Shown here: positions 55,898-64,000 of the stretch, in pieces
How positions within the stretch are numbered: the stretch's first letter is position 1
Layout of the letters: the number at the start of each line of letters is the position of its first letter
NCBI RefSeq assembly: GCF_000230835.1
Contig: NZ_CM001240.1
Coordinates: forward strand, 265,001 to 329,000
From: Clostridium sp. DL-VIII
GTDB lineage: Bacteria > Bacillota > Clostridia > Clostridiales > Clostridiaceae
Length of the DNA stretch: 64,000 nucleotides
Reading direction: 5' to 3'
Notes under the pieces: model-generated
Told to the model about the DNA's origin: nothing
Seen by the model: the letters and a program-made list of their open reading frames with translations, nothing else
The model's database searches: none
Program-made: the position numbers and the translations under genes

Positions 55898-58800
55898 ATG
55901 TACAATAAGGTAGATGCATCAAAAGGCACCGTCAATATGGAAAAAGATATAGCAAAGCTTTGGACGGAAAATGACATTATACAAAAAAGTTTTGATTCAA
56001 ATCAAGATGGAGAATATTTTACTTTTTATGATGGTCCTCCAACAGCAAATGGAAGACCTCACGTGGGTCATATTTTAACAAGAGTTATGAAGGATATTAT
56101 CCCAAGATACAAAGTTATGAAGGGATATAAGGTTCTAAGAAAAGCAGGATGGGATACTCATGGTCTTCCTGTAGAATTAGAGATAGAAAAGAAGCTTGGA
56201 ATTTCAGGAAAAGGACAAATTGAGGACTTTGGCGTAGAAAAGTTTGTTAAAGAATGTAAGGATAGTGTATTCTCATATGTTAGCTTATGGAAGGAAATGT
56301 CTGAGCAATTAGCTTTCTGGGTTGATATGGATGATCCATATGTAACGTATCATGATAATTACATTGAATCAGAGTGGTGGGCTTTAAAACAAATGTGGAA
56401 TAAGGGTCTTTTATACAAAGGTCATAAGGTAATGCCTTACTGTCCAAGGTGTGGAACAGCTCTTTCATCTCATGAAGTAGCTCAAGGATATAAAGATGTT
56501 AAGGATTTAACTGCAACTGTTAAATTTAAAGTTAAAGGAGAAGCTAACAAGTACATATTAGCTTGGACAACAACTCCTTGGACATTACCATCTAACTTAG
56601 CATTATGTGTTAATAAGTCATATACATATTGTGAAGTAAAAGCTCACGATGAAGTCTATATTTTAGCTAAAGACTTGGTAGAAAAAGTTTTAGGAGAAAG
56701 AGAACATGAAATAGTTAAAGAATTTAAAGGTGAAGAATTACTGGGAGTAGAATATGAACAATTAATGCCTTTTGCAAAAGTTGAAGGTAAAGCATTTGTA
56801 GTAATTCATGGAGACTATGTAACACTATCAGATGGTACTGGTATAGTTCATATTGCACCAGCTTATGGTGAAGATGATAGCTTTGTTGCAAAGAAAAATG
56901 GAATTGCTTTTGTGAACTTAGTAGATGCAAGTGGTAACTTTGTTCCAGAAGTTACACCATGGGCAGGTAAGTTTGTTAAGAAATGTGATGAAAGTATAGT
57001 TAAATACTTGGAAGAAAATAATAAATTATTTAGTGCACAAAAACATCTACATTCATATCCACATTGTTGGAGATGTGATACACCACTTTTATATTATCCA
57101 AAGGATAGCTGGTTTGTTGCAATGACTAAAATGAGAGACAAACTAGTTGAAAATAATAATAAAATTAATTGGTATCCTGATAATATTAGAACAGGAAGAT
57201 TTGGTAAGTTCATTGAAAATGTTATTGACTGGGGTATTTCAAGAGATAGATACTGGGGTACACCACTTCCAATATGGCAATGTGAATGTGGCCATCAAGA
57301 ATGTATTGGAAGCAGAGAAGAATTAGAATCAATGGCTACTACAGATTGTAAGGGGATAGAATTACACAAACCTTACGTAGATGGAATAAAGTTAAAATGT
57401 CCACACTGCGGTAAAGAAATGAAGAGAACTCATGAAGTAATTGACTGCTGGTTTGATTCAGGATCAATGCCTTTTGCACAATGGCACTATCCATTTGAAA
57501 ATAAGGAAACTTTTGAAAAGAATTTCCCAGCACAATTTATTTCAGAAGCAGTTGACCAAACAAGAGGATGGTTCTATACATTACTTGCCATTTCAACATG
57601 TTTATTTGATACAAATTCCTTTGAAAATTGTATCGTATTAGGGCATGTTTTAGATAAAAAAGGACTTAAGATGTCTAAACATAAAGGAAATGTTGTAGAT
57701 CCATTTGAGGTATTAAACAGTCAAGGGGCAGATGCTACAAGATGGCATTTCTATACTGCAAGTGCACCATGGCTTCCAACAAGGTTTTCAATAGATGATG
57801 TTGGAGAGGCTCAAAGAAAATTCTTAGGAACATTATGGAATGTATACTCATTCTATGTTTTATATGCTGAAATAGATAAGTTTAATCCAACTAAGTATGC
57901 TGATTTTGTTTCAGACAACGTAATGGATAAATGGATTATATCTAAATTAAATACTTTAATTGAAACTGTTGATGAAGGTTTAAATATTTATAAGATTACT
58001 CAATCAGCGTTAGCTATTGAAGATTTTACTGATGAATTATCAAATTGGTATGTAAGAAGAAATAGAGCAAGATACTGGTCACAAGAATTAACAAATGATA
58101 AGATAGGTGCTTATGTAACACTTCACAAAGTATTAACAACTTTGGTTAAAGTAGCAGCGCCATTTGTACCATTCATGACTGAAGAAATTTATCAAAATTT
58201 AGTTGTAAATTTAGATAAGAATGCACCTGAAAGTGTTCATTTATGTGTTTGGCCAGAAGTTGATAAAGCAGCTATAAACAAGGAACTAGAAAATGAAATG
58301 GATCTAGCATATACACTTGTTAAACTTGGAAGAAGTGCTAGAAACTCAGCTAATGTTAAAAACAGACAGCCACTTTCTGAAATGCTTATTTCAACAAAGT
58401 CTCTTCCAGAATACTATGGAGATATTGTAAAGGAAGAATTAAATATTAAAAAAGTTGAATTAGGAGCAGATTTATCTAAGTATGTTAACTTTGAAATAAA
58501 ACCTAATCTTCCTGTTATAGGTAAGATGTATGGTAAGCTAATTCCACAAATTAAAAAGGCTATTTCAGAAAAGAATCAAATGGAATTAGCTCAAAAAATT
58601 CAAAATGGTGGAAGTGAAGCTATTGACGTTAATGGAACAGAAATAGTTCTTACAAATGAGAATCTTTTAGTAACAATGCAAGGCTTAGAGGGATATGCAT
58701 TTGCAGGAGAGGGTGAACTAGGAGTTGTTTTAGATACAACAATTACACCTGAGCTTCAAGAAGAAGGTCATGTAAGAGAGATAATTTCAAAGATTCAAAA

Positions 58801-59011
58801 CATGAGAAAAGATAAAGGCTTTGAAGTTGCAGATAGAATAAATCTCTATGTATCAGACAATGATATGTTAATAGACGTCATTAGGAAGTTTGAAGAAACA
58901 ATTAAAAAAGAGACTTTAACTTCTGAGGTTATTTATAACAAGCAAGCTGATTATTCAGAAACAGTTATAAATGGAGAAACACTAAACATGAATGTTGAAG
59001 TAACAAAATAA
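55898..59011 (+). CDS. ileS: Isoleucyl-tRNA synthetase, IleS2 (eukaryote-like) type
   Basis: A 1037-aa class I synthetase. [13 protein letters not shown] holds the HIGH motif as HVGH (about residue 55), and LKMSKHKGN (about 594) is KMSKS. The CP1 editing domain lies between, with [15 protein letters not shown] (about 215-229). CPRCG and CPHCG pairs suggest bound zinc. [10 protein letters not shown] and [17 protein letters not shown] resemble the eukaryote-like IleS2 branch, many of which resist mupirocin. AAAGGGG precedes the ATG. It is regulated by the T-box upstream. Confidence 0.95.
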   Translation: MYNKVDASKGTVNMEKDIAKLWTENDIIQKSFDSNQDGEYFTFYDGPPTANGRPHVGHILTRVMKDIIPRYKVMKGYKVLRKAGWDTHGLPVELEIEKKLGISGKGQIEDFGVEKFVKECKDSVFSYVSLWKEMSEQLAFWVDMDDPYVTYHDNYIESEWWALKQMWNKGLLYKGHKVMPYCPRCGTALSSHEVAQGYKDVKDLTATVKFKVKGEANKYILAWTTTPWTLPSNLALCVNKSYTYCEVKAHDEVYILAKDLVEKVLGEREHEIVKEFKGEELLGVEYEQLMPFAKVEGKAFVVIHGDYVTLSDGTGIVHIAPAYGEDDSFVAKKNGIAFVNLVDASGNFVPEVTPWAGKFVKKCDESIVKYLEENNKLFSAQKHLHSYPHCWRCDTPLLYYPKDSWFVAMTKMRDKLVENNNKINWYPDNIRTGRFGKFIENVIDWGISRDRYWGTPLPIWQCECGHQECIGSREELESMATTDCKGIELHKPYVDGIKLKCPHCGKEMKRTHEVIDCWFDSGSMPFAQWHYPFENKETFEKNFPAQFISEAVDQTRGWFYTLLAISTCLFDTNSFENCIVLGHVLDKKGLKMSKHKGNVVDPFEVLNSQGADATRWHFYTASAPWLPTRFSIDDVGEAQRKFLGTLWNVYSFYVLYAEIDKFNPTKYADFVSDNVMDKWIISKLNTLIETVDEGLNIYKITQSALAIEDFTDELSNWYVRRNRARYWSQELTNDKIGAYVTLHKVLTTLVKVAAPFVPFMTEEIYQNLVVNLDKNAPESVHLCVWPEVDKAAINKELENEMDLAYTLVKLGRSARNSANVKNRQPLSEMLISTKSLPEYYGDIVKEELNIKKVELGADLSKYVNFEIKPNLPVIGKMYGKLIPQIKKAISEKNQMELAQKIQNGGSEAIDVNGTEIVLTNENLLVTMQGLEGYAFAGEGELGVVLDTTITPELQEEGHVREIISKIQNMRKDKGFEVADRINLYVSDNDMLIDVIRKFEETIKKETLTSEVIYNKQADYSETVINGETLNMNVEVTK

Positions 59012-59025
59012 TAATAGTGATAATA

Positions 59026-59071
59026 ATAGGCTGAGAATTAAAATAATTTCTTGAGATTCTCAGTCTATTTA
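59026..59071 (+). terminator. Terminator after ileS
   Basis: ATAGG-CTGAGAAT pairs with ATTCTCAG-TCTAT with one mismatch, 15 bp after the ileS stop. Confidence 0.75.
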
Positions 59072-59162
59072 TTTGTAATAATAATCTTTAGTTTTATTAT
59101 TCAGATATAATAACTTACATTACAATATAAAATTATGAAATTAAGTTTAAAAGTTATGATTT

Positions 59163-59202
59163 TTGACAAAACTTACAATAATACAATAATTTATTGTAAG
59201 TT
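59163..59202 (+). promoter_or_regulatory. Putative ccpA promoter with perfect 12-bp palindrome
   Basis: TTGACA (59163-59168) precedes AACTTACAATAA (59170-59181), which is repeated inverted as TTATTGTAAGTT (59191-59202). The palindrome covers the spacer and the -10 region of the likely promoter, so it could be an operator. It does not match the cre consensus, and the bound protein is unknown. Confidence 0.5.
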
Positions 59203-59270
59203 CTGTTGATTTATAATGTAATATATTAGTATAATAAAATTATCTAGAAAAATTCAAAGGAGGAATAATA

Positions 59271-60269
59271 ATGGCTACTTCTATTAAGGATGTTGCAAAA
59301 GAAGCTGGAGTATCAATTGCAACAGTTTCTAGAGTTTTAAATGATATCGATGTAGTAAATGAGGATACTAAGAAAAAGGTTTTGGATGCAATAAAGAAAC
59401 TTGGATATAGACCCAATATAGTTGCAAGAAGTTTAAAAACTCAAAGAACAAAAACAATCGGAATTTTACTCCCAGACATATCAAATCAATTTTACCCAGA
59501 AATCGTAAGAGGTGCTGAAGATGTATCGAATATATACGATTACAACATAATACTATGTAATTCAGACCTGGATATAGAAAAAGAAAAAGAATACTTAAGA
59601 GTACTTAAAGAGAAAATGGTCGATGGTGTAATTTACATGAGTAGTTCTCTTAATGAGGAAATCTTGGAATTAATCAACGAATTAGACCTAAAAACTGTGC
59701 TAGTTGAAACAAAAGATAAAGAAGGATTATTACCAAGTGTAACTATCGATAACGTTAAAGCTAGTTATGACAGCACAAAATTATTAATTGAAAAAGGTAT
59801 AAAAGAAATAGCATTCATAGGAACCGAAAAGGAAAGTAAAAACGCTTGGGGCGATAGGTATGTTGGTTATGAAAATGCTATGAAGGAATCAGGAATAAAG
59901 ATAGATCCAGAATTGGTTTATCTAAGTTCAATGAAAGTAAAAAGTGGATATGAAGGAATACAAAAGTTTATAAAGCAAAGTAAGAAATTTAAAGGTGTCG
60001 TATGTGCATCTGATGATATTGCAATGGGTGCAATAAATGCTTTAAGAGATAATAAATTAAAAATTCCTAAAGATGTGAGCGTTGTAGGATTTAATGATAA
60101 TTTTGCAGCATCTATTTTCTATCCAAAGATTACAACAATTTCTCAACCAACTTATGATATGGGATCTGTTGCTATGAGAATGCTCATAAAGTTGTTAAAC
60201 AAAAAGGAACTAGAAGAGCCTCATTATGTTTTAGAACATCAATTGGTTGAAAGAGAAAGTACAATATAA
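59271..60269 (+). CDS. ccpA: Catabolite control protein A-like LacI family regulator
   Basis: A 332-aa protein. The LacI HTH SIKDVAKEAGVSIATVSRVLN (residues 4-24) and hinge YRPNIVARSLK lead into a periplasmic-binding-type domain. The overall pattern and the position after ileS fit clostridial CcpA, which with HPr-Ser-P controls carbon catabolite repression. HPr contact residues cannot be verified here. AAAGGAGG precedes the ATG. Confidence 0.85.
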   Translation: MATSIKDVAKEAGVSIATVSRVLNDIDVVNEDTKKKVLDAIKKLGYRPNIVARSLKTQRTKTIGILLPDISNQFYPEIVRGAEDVSNIYDYNIILCNSDLDIEKEKEYLRVLKEKMVDGVIYMSSSLNEEILELINELDLKTVLVETKDKEGLLPSVTIDNVKASYDSTKLLIEKGIKEIAFIGTEKESKNAWGDRYVGYENAMKESGIKIDPELVYLSSMKVKSGYEGIQKFIKQSKKFKGVVCASDDIAMGAINALRDNKLKIPKDVSVVGFNDNFAASIFYPKITTISQPTYDMGSVAMRMLIKLLNKKELEEPHYVLEHQLVERESTI

Positions 60270-60422
60270 TAAAAAGAAAACGTGTGTTAAAAAAGGTGGA
60301 GCATATTAAAATGGATCCTATAGAATGGACAGTTAGAAAAAAGGCTTATAAAACCAAATTTCTTACTGACTCTATTTTATAGGGTCTTTTTTGTTACAAT
60401 TAATTTCAGTATAATTGGAGGG

Positions 60423-60815
60423 GTGTTTATGGGTGTTAATCATTTTACAGAAGAACAACAAGAAGAATTGCGAAAAAATCCGTATATCGAAAAAGTTAGT
60501 GATAAAGCAATAACTTATACAACTAAATTTAAAGAACTGTTTGCAAAAGAATACCGTGCAGGAAAAATACCATCTCAAATATTGATTGAATGTGGAATTA
60601 ATCATCAGCTCTTAGGTAAAAAACGTAAGGATGCTCTTGTTGCAATGGTGAAGAGATGTGAATTTCGCTCAGATGGCTTTGAAGATATAAGAAAATGTAA
60701 CTTAGGCCGTCCAGTTGCAAAGGATTTAACTGATGCTGAGCGAATTGCCAGACTGGAACATCAAATTAAATATCTAAAACAAGAAAATGAATTTTTAAAA
60801 AAATCGAATTTTTAG
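60423..60815 (+). CDS. IS3 OrfA (HTH transposase subunit)
   Basis: A 130-aa protein. An HTH of the IS3/IS150-associated type covers about residues 27-75 (KFKELFAKEYRAGKIPSQILIECGIN). A leucine-zipper-like tail RIARLEHQIKYLKQENEFLKK ends it. GGAGGGG precedes the ATG. It ends in TAG at 60813, 14 bases before orfB. A run of seven A near the end is a possible slippage site, but the shift needed to join OrfB is +1, not the usual -1. Confidence 0.85.
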   Translation: MFMGVNHFTEEQQEELRKNPYIEKVSDKAITYTTKFKELFAKEYRAGKIPSQILIECGINHQLLGKKRKDALVAMVKRCEFRSDGFEDIRKCNLGRPVAKDLTDAERIARLEHQIKYLKQENEFLKKSNF

Positions 60816-60828
60816 AAAGACAAGCCAA

Positions 60829-61785
60829 ATGGAAGAACAAACAGAAGCAGCACCAGAAGAAAAATTCAAACTCATCCAAGAAATGACTCAGCGTGATAAT
60901 AATGAATTAAATATAAGTTGGTTATGTAAAATGGCTAGCGTATCGCGAAGCGGCTACTATAACTGGCTTCATTCATTTGGTCAACGATGTAATAAGGAAG
61001 AACTGGATAGAGCTGACTTTACTCTAATATTAGAAGCTTACAAGTATCGTGGATATGATAAAGGTAGACGTGGAATACATATGCGGCTGCTACATATGGG
61101 TGTGCGAATGAATCAGAAAAAGATTAGCCGCCTGATGAAGAAATACAATCTCTTTTGTCCAATTAGGAAAGCCAATCCGTACCGTAGAATGGCAAAAGCT
61201 CTTAAGACAGATGCCATATCTGATAACCTTGTAAAACGTGAATTTGCAGAACATGGTGCAGGAAAAATACTTCTTACCGATATCACATATTTATTTTATA
61301 ACCATGGCTGTAAAGCGTATCTCTCTGTTATTAAAGATGCGTATACAAAACAGGTTCTGTCCTATGTAGTAAGCGAGTCTCTTGAAGTTGATTTTGTATT
61401 AGAAACTATTAATAACTTAATTGATAAACATGGAGACACTCTTCAAATAGATGCTATTCTTCATTCAGATCAAGGCTGTCATTATACCAGCATGTCTTTC
61501 CGTCAGTTGCTGAAAGACAAAGAACTGAGGCAGTCTATGTCACGAAGGGGAAACTGCTGGGATAATGCACCACAAGAATCTTTCTTTGGGCATATGAAAG
61601 ATGAAATACATCTGGACAGATGCAGTACTTACGATGAACTTTGCAATGAAATTGATAATTATATGGACTATTATAATAATGAACGATATCAGTGGAAACT
61701 GGCGAAGCTGGCACCAAATCAATATGCAGAATATATAATAACTGGAAAGCATCCGCTCAACGATGAACAGACAGGTCTTCCATGA
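60829..61785 (+). CDS. IS3 OrfB (DDE transposase)
   Basis: A 318-aa protein. An HTH_21-like region (SRSGYYNWL; YGYDKGRRGIHMRL, about residues 38-95) precedes the rve integrase core. The DDE residues are Asp in LLTDITY (about 148), Asp in LHSDQGCHY (about 209) and Glu in DNAPQESFFGHMK (about 245). It catalyses transposition, most often as a fused OrfAB. Here it could be made by reinitiation after the OrfA stop. Confidence 0.88.
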   Translation: MEEQTEAAPEEKFKLIQEMTQRDNNELNISWLCKMASVSRSGYYNWLHSFGQRCNKEELDRADFTLILEAYKYRGYDKGRRGIHMRLLHMGVRMNQKKISRLMKKYNLFCPIRKANPYRRMAKALKTDAISDNLVKREFAEHGAGKILLTDITYLFYNHGCKAYLSVIKDAYTKQVLSYVVSESLEVDFVLETINNLIDKHGDTLQIDAILHSDQGCHYTSMSFRQLLKDKELRQSMSRRGNCWDNAPQESFFGHMKDEIHLDRCSTYDELCNEIDNYMDYYNNERYQWKLAKLAPNQYAEYIITGKHPLNDEQTGLP

Positions 61786-62116
61786 ACTGGGTATGGTAAC
61801 GTTGGCTATACATAGCCCGGTATTCATCCTTAATCAGTGATTCAGAACTACACTCTGGATTGATCATGTCATAGAAATACATTTCATATGCGAGGTCATG
61901 GAAATCGGTTTTTAAAATCCATTTCAGCACATAAAACAGATAGTCAAGTTCTTCTGTAATTATCACAGCTTCCATCATTTGTACATAAAACCATGTCCAC
62001 TTCACTTCATTAAGCTGTTCGCAATAACGAATAACATAAGAGGGAACATCATCACTTAACATAGATTCCTTGAAAGTATTTAAGGTTTCTATAAACTTTC
62101 TATTTATCATAATCAT
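61757..62116 (-). CDS. Unknown antisense gene inside the IS3 element
   Basis: A 119-aa protein that I do not recognise. It is acidic, aromatic and helical (VKWTWFYVQMMEAVIITEELDYLFYVLKWILK), without a membrane or DNA-binding motif. Its end overlaps orfB by about 29 bp on the other strand. It lies inside the IS inverted repeats, so it is a passenger or an accessory gene. A hairpin lies 20 bp upstream of its start. Confidence 0.6.
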   Translation of the reverse strand: MIMINRKFIETLNTFKESMLSDDVPSYVIRYCEQLNEVKWTWFYVQMMEAVIITEELDYLFYVLKWILKTDFHDLAYEMYFYDMINPECSSESLIKDEYRAMYSQRYHTQFMEDLSVHR

Positions 62117-62137
62117 ACAAGATACAGTTAGCTATTA

Positions 62138-62186
62138 AGATGAGCCAACATCAAATCCATAGGATTCAATGTTGGCTCATCTTTTC
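62138..62186. terminator. Perfect 14-bp hairpin near the IS right end
   Basis: AGATGAGCCAACAT pairs perfectly with ATGTTGGCTCATCT and is followed by TTTTC. It is a terminator on the plus strand and an upstream stem for the antisense gene. Confidence 0.8.
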
Positions 62187-62451
62187 TGCATCTCCTCCTT
62201 ACGGATAAAATACATGATTTAGATTTAAAATTTAATGCCTTTTTTTATAAATGTCCTTGACAATGGGACCACTTTATATAAAGCGCCGCCTTTTTTGTTT
62301 TCAAAATTAGTTGTAATAACACCCAAATAATACTAAAATTGTTATTGTTGCAGTCAGTGAAAGTTTATATTAATTTACTTATAACGTTTAATTAATATAA
62401 ATTATTTATAATGTTTTAATTACTGGGAAAATTTTTATAAGGAGGATATTT

Positions 62452-63825
62452 ATGAATAGTCAGAAACGGTTGGGAGAAATGAAAATAGGAAAGTTAATAC
62501 TTGAATTTTCGATTCCAGCAATAATAGGTATGCTGGTTAATACTTTATACAATATAATAGATAGAATATTTATTGGACATATAGAAGGAATAGGAAATAT
62601 AGCTATGGCAGGGGTAGGAATAACAATGCCTCTCATGACTATAATTTTAGCGTTTGGAATGTTAATTGGCATTGGGACAGCAACGAAGATATCAATAAAG
62701 CTCGGAGAGCATGATAAAGAAGGTGCAGAAAAGTTATTGGGGAATGCATTTACGTTAATAATAATAATAAGTATTTTCTTAACTATATTTGGACTTGCAT
62801 TTTCAAATCCACTCTTAAAAATATTTGGTGCTAGTGAAAATATTATAGGTTATGGAGAAGAATTTATCCAAGTAATTTTTAGTGGATGTATTTTTAACAT
62901 GATTAGTTTTGGCCTTAACCATTCAATCAGAAGTGATGGAAGTCCTAGAATTGCTATGGCATCTATGCTTATGAGTGCAATTATTAATATTATTTTAGAT
63001 CCTATATTTATATTTGGTTTTAACCTTGGAGTTAGAGGAGGAGCACTCGGAACTGTAGTTGCACAAACAGTAAGCAGTACTTGGATATTATATTACTTTA
63101 CTAAAGGAGCCGGCGTGTTAAAAATTAGAAAAGAAAATTTAAAGCTTAGTAAAAAAGCTGTGTTGAGTATAATTGCTATAGGAATAAGTCCATTTAGCAT
63201 GCAGCTTGCACAAAGTGCAGTACAAATAGTTTGTAATAGCTCTTTGCAGAAATATGGTGGAGATATAGCAGTTAGTGCAATGACAATAATAGGAAGCGTG
63301 GCTATGGTATTTTTAATGCCTATTTTTGGATTAAATCAAGGATTGCAGACTATAATTGGTTATAATTTTGGAGCGAAGAAATATGATAGAGTTAAGCAGG
63401 CTGTAAAGTATGGAATTATAACAGCTACTGTAATAGTAGCTGTGGGATTTATAATTATTGAAGGAGCTTCAGAAATTTTAGTCAAGGCTTTTAATGGAGA
63501 CAGTTCACTTATACAAGTCACATCACATGGAATGAGAATATTTCTAATTATGCTTCCATTTATAGGAGGGCAGATCGTAATAACTAATTATTTCCAGTCT
63601 ATTGGAAGAGTTAAAATATCAATGATTTTAAGTTTGTTAAGGCAAGTGATAATATTAATTCCATGTCTTTTAATAATTCCAATATTTTTTGGATTAAATG
63701 GAGTGTGGATTGCCGGAGCAGCATCTGATTTTTTGTCAGTTACAATTACTTTTATTGTATTTATTAAAAAATCAAAGGAATTATCAGAGGATAAGAAAGT
63801 AAAAGAAGCCGTACTTGAAAACTAG
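62452..63825 (+). CDS. MATE family multidrug/sodium antiporter
   Basis: A 457-aa membrane protein with about twelve helices in two related halves. The N-terminal pattern GKLILEFSIPAIIGMLVNTLYNIIDRIFIGH and the mid-protein MPIFGLNQGLQTIIGYNFGAKKYDRVKQAVK are MATE signatures. It probably exports cationic compounds using a sodium or proton gradient; the substrate is unknown. AAGGAGG precedes the ATG. Confidence 0.93.
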   Translation: MNSQKRLGEMKIGKLILEFSIPAIIGMLVNTLYNIIDRIFIGHIEGIGNIAMAGVGITMPLMTIILAFGMLIGIGTATKISIKLGEHDKEGAEKLLGNAFTLIIIISIFLTIFGLAFSNPLLKIFGASENIIGYGEEFIQVIFSGCIFNMISFGLNHSIRSDGSPRIAMASMLMSAIINIILDPIFIFGFNLGVRGGALGTVVAQTVSSTWILYYFTKGAGVLKIRKENLKLSKKAVLSIIAIGISPFSMQLAQSAVQIVCNSSLQKYGGDIAVSAMTIIGSVAMVFLMPIFGLNQGLQTIIGYNFGAKKYDRVKQAVKYGIITATVIVAVGFIIIEGASEILVKAFNGDSSLIQVTSHGMRIFLIMLPFIGGQIVITNYFQSIGRVKISMILSLLRQVIILIPCLLIIPIFFGLNGVWIAGAASDFLSVTITFIVFIKKSKELSEDKKVKEAVLEN

Positions 63826-63839
63826 AATATCAATAATAT

Positions 63840-63886
63840 AAAAAGCGTAGTTAATATCAGTTAAATATTAACTACGCTTTTTTTAT
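63840..63886. terminator. Bidirectional terminator after the MATE gene
   Basis: AAAAGCGTAGTTAATAT pairs perfectly with ATATTAACTACGCTTTT and is followed by T residues. It lies between convergent genes. Confidence 0.9.
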
Positions 63887-63890
63887 GTAT

Positions 63891-64000
63891 TTAAAGAATT
63901 CCCTCATTCTTTAAGATATCTTCTAACTTTTGAACCCTAGATGATAAGTTCATAAATTTTTCTTTTAATTGTTCTTTTGAAGATGGTTCATCATCGTTTA
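63891..64000 (-). CDS. C-terminal end of an unidentified protein (partial)
   Basis: On the minus strand the frame ends in SSRVQKLEDILKNEGIL and then TAA (63893-63891), after a helical, charged stretch. The rest lies beyond the window edge. The coiled-coil-like end gives no family assignment. Confidence 0.6.
   Translation of the reverse strand, partial: NDDEPSSKEQLKEKFMNLSSRVQKLEDILKNEGIL

Larger units (their letters stand above)
60312..62271 (+). mobile_element. IS3-family insertion sequence with an extra antisense gene
   Basis: The imperfect terminal inverted repeats start TGGATCC (left, 60312) and end GGGACCA (right, 62271). Both share GGACA-N-TTA and an A/T run before GGC about 30 bp in. 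It encodes OrfA, OrfB and an antisense third gene. No target-site duplication is obvious (AAA left, CTT right). The length of about 1.96 kb is more than the usual 1.2-1.5 kb. Its base composition is visibly richer in G/C than the surroundings. Confidence 0.8.

Noticed and set aside
60797..60803. Classical -1 frameshift joining orfA and orfB at the A7 run
   Set aside because: The -1 frame meets a stop before reaching the orfB frame; orfB is in the +1 phase.

Overview
The window is low-GC chromosomal DNA of a Clostridium, most like the C. beijerinckii / C. butyricum group. The evidence is AT-rich intergenic DNA, strong GGAGG ribosome binding sites, a Clostridium-type rRNA/tRNA cluster, AddAB, a LexA box of the Bacillus/Clostridium type, a PyrR attenuator, an Ile T-box and an ileS-ccpA neighbourhood. 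Species assignment is inference.

Layout. 1-1380: 3' end of 23S rRNA, 5S rRNA and two tRNAs. 1677-3845: NiaR-like NAD repressor in a tight operon with a GlpA-like FAD/[2Fe-2S] oxidoreductase and a half-length DUF1667 protein. 3924-4652: a duplicated tRNA-Ser(UGA)/tRNA-Ser(GCU) unit. 4779-12576: GNAT, AddB and AddA (double-strand break repair). 12742-15739: L,D-transpeptidase, a small membrane protein and an orphan soluble histidine kinase. 15922-24608: tRNA-Arg(ACG) with an 8.6-kb element integrated at its 3' end. 24744-34495: a frameshifted cell-wall-binding protein, Psd, TetR, ABC-F, DUF1836, hemolysin III family, ProB-ProA and MgsA. 34785-40421: an SDR and PyrR-attenuated carA-carB. 40714-41018: a small gene under two LexA boxes. 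41094-48586: HD-GYP, MurI, cyclophilin, small regulators and a subtilase/SpoIID-like fusion. 48620-53009: radical SAM proteins, a YkvI-like transporter, ComB and a BFD-like ferredoxin. 53112-55258: a divergent pair of a MerR-like coiled-coil protein and a tubulin/FtsZ-superfamily GTPase. 55455-60269: T-box, ileS and ccpA. 60312-62271: an IS3-family element with an extra antisense gene. 62452-64000: a MATE transporter and the end of an unidentified minus-strand gene.

The most notable system is the integrated element. A 19-bp core of the tRNA-Arg 3' end is repeated at both ends. Inside are a leftward integrase and repressor, and a rightward Cro-like protein, excisionase-like protein, iteron-rich origin candidate and D5-type helicase. 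Next come a late-type HTH regulator, a ribbon-helix-helix protein, a lone HK97-type major capsid protein and a second, catalytic-domain-only tyrosine recombinase. There is no terminase, portal, protease or tail gene. This is the layout of a phage-inducible satellite, but with a single capsid gene as its only structural gene. Other leads are the chromosomal TubZ-like/TubY-like pair, the SOS-controlled 78-aa protein, and the subtilase fused to a complete SpoIID-like/peptidoglycan-binding protein.
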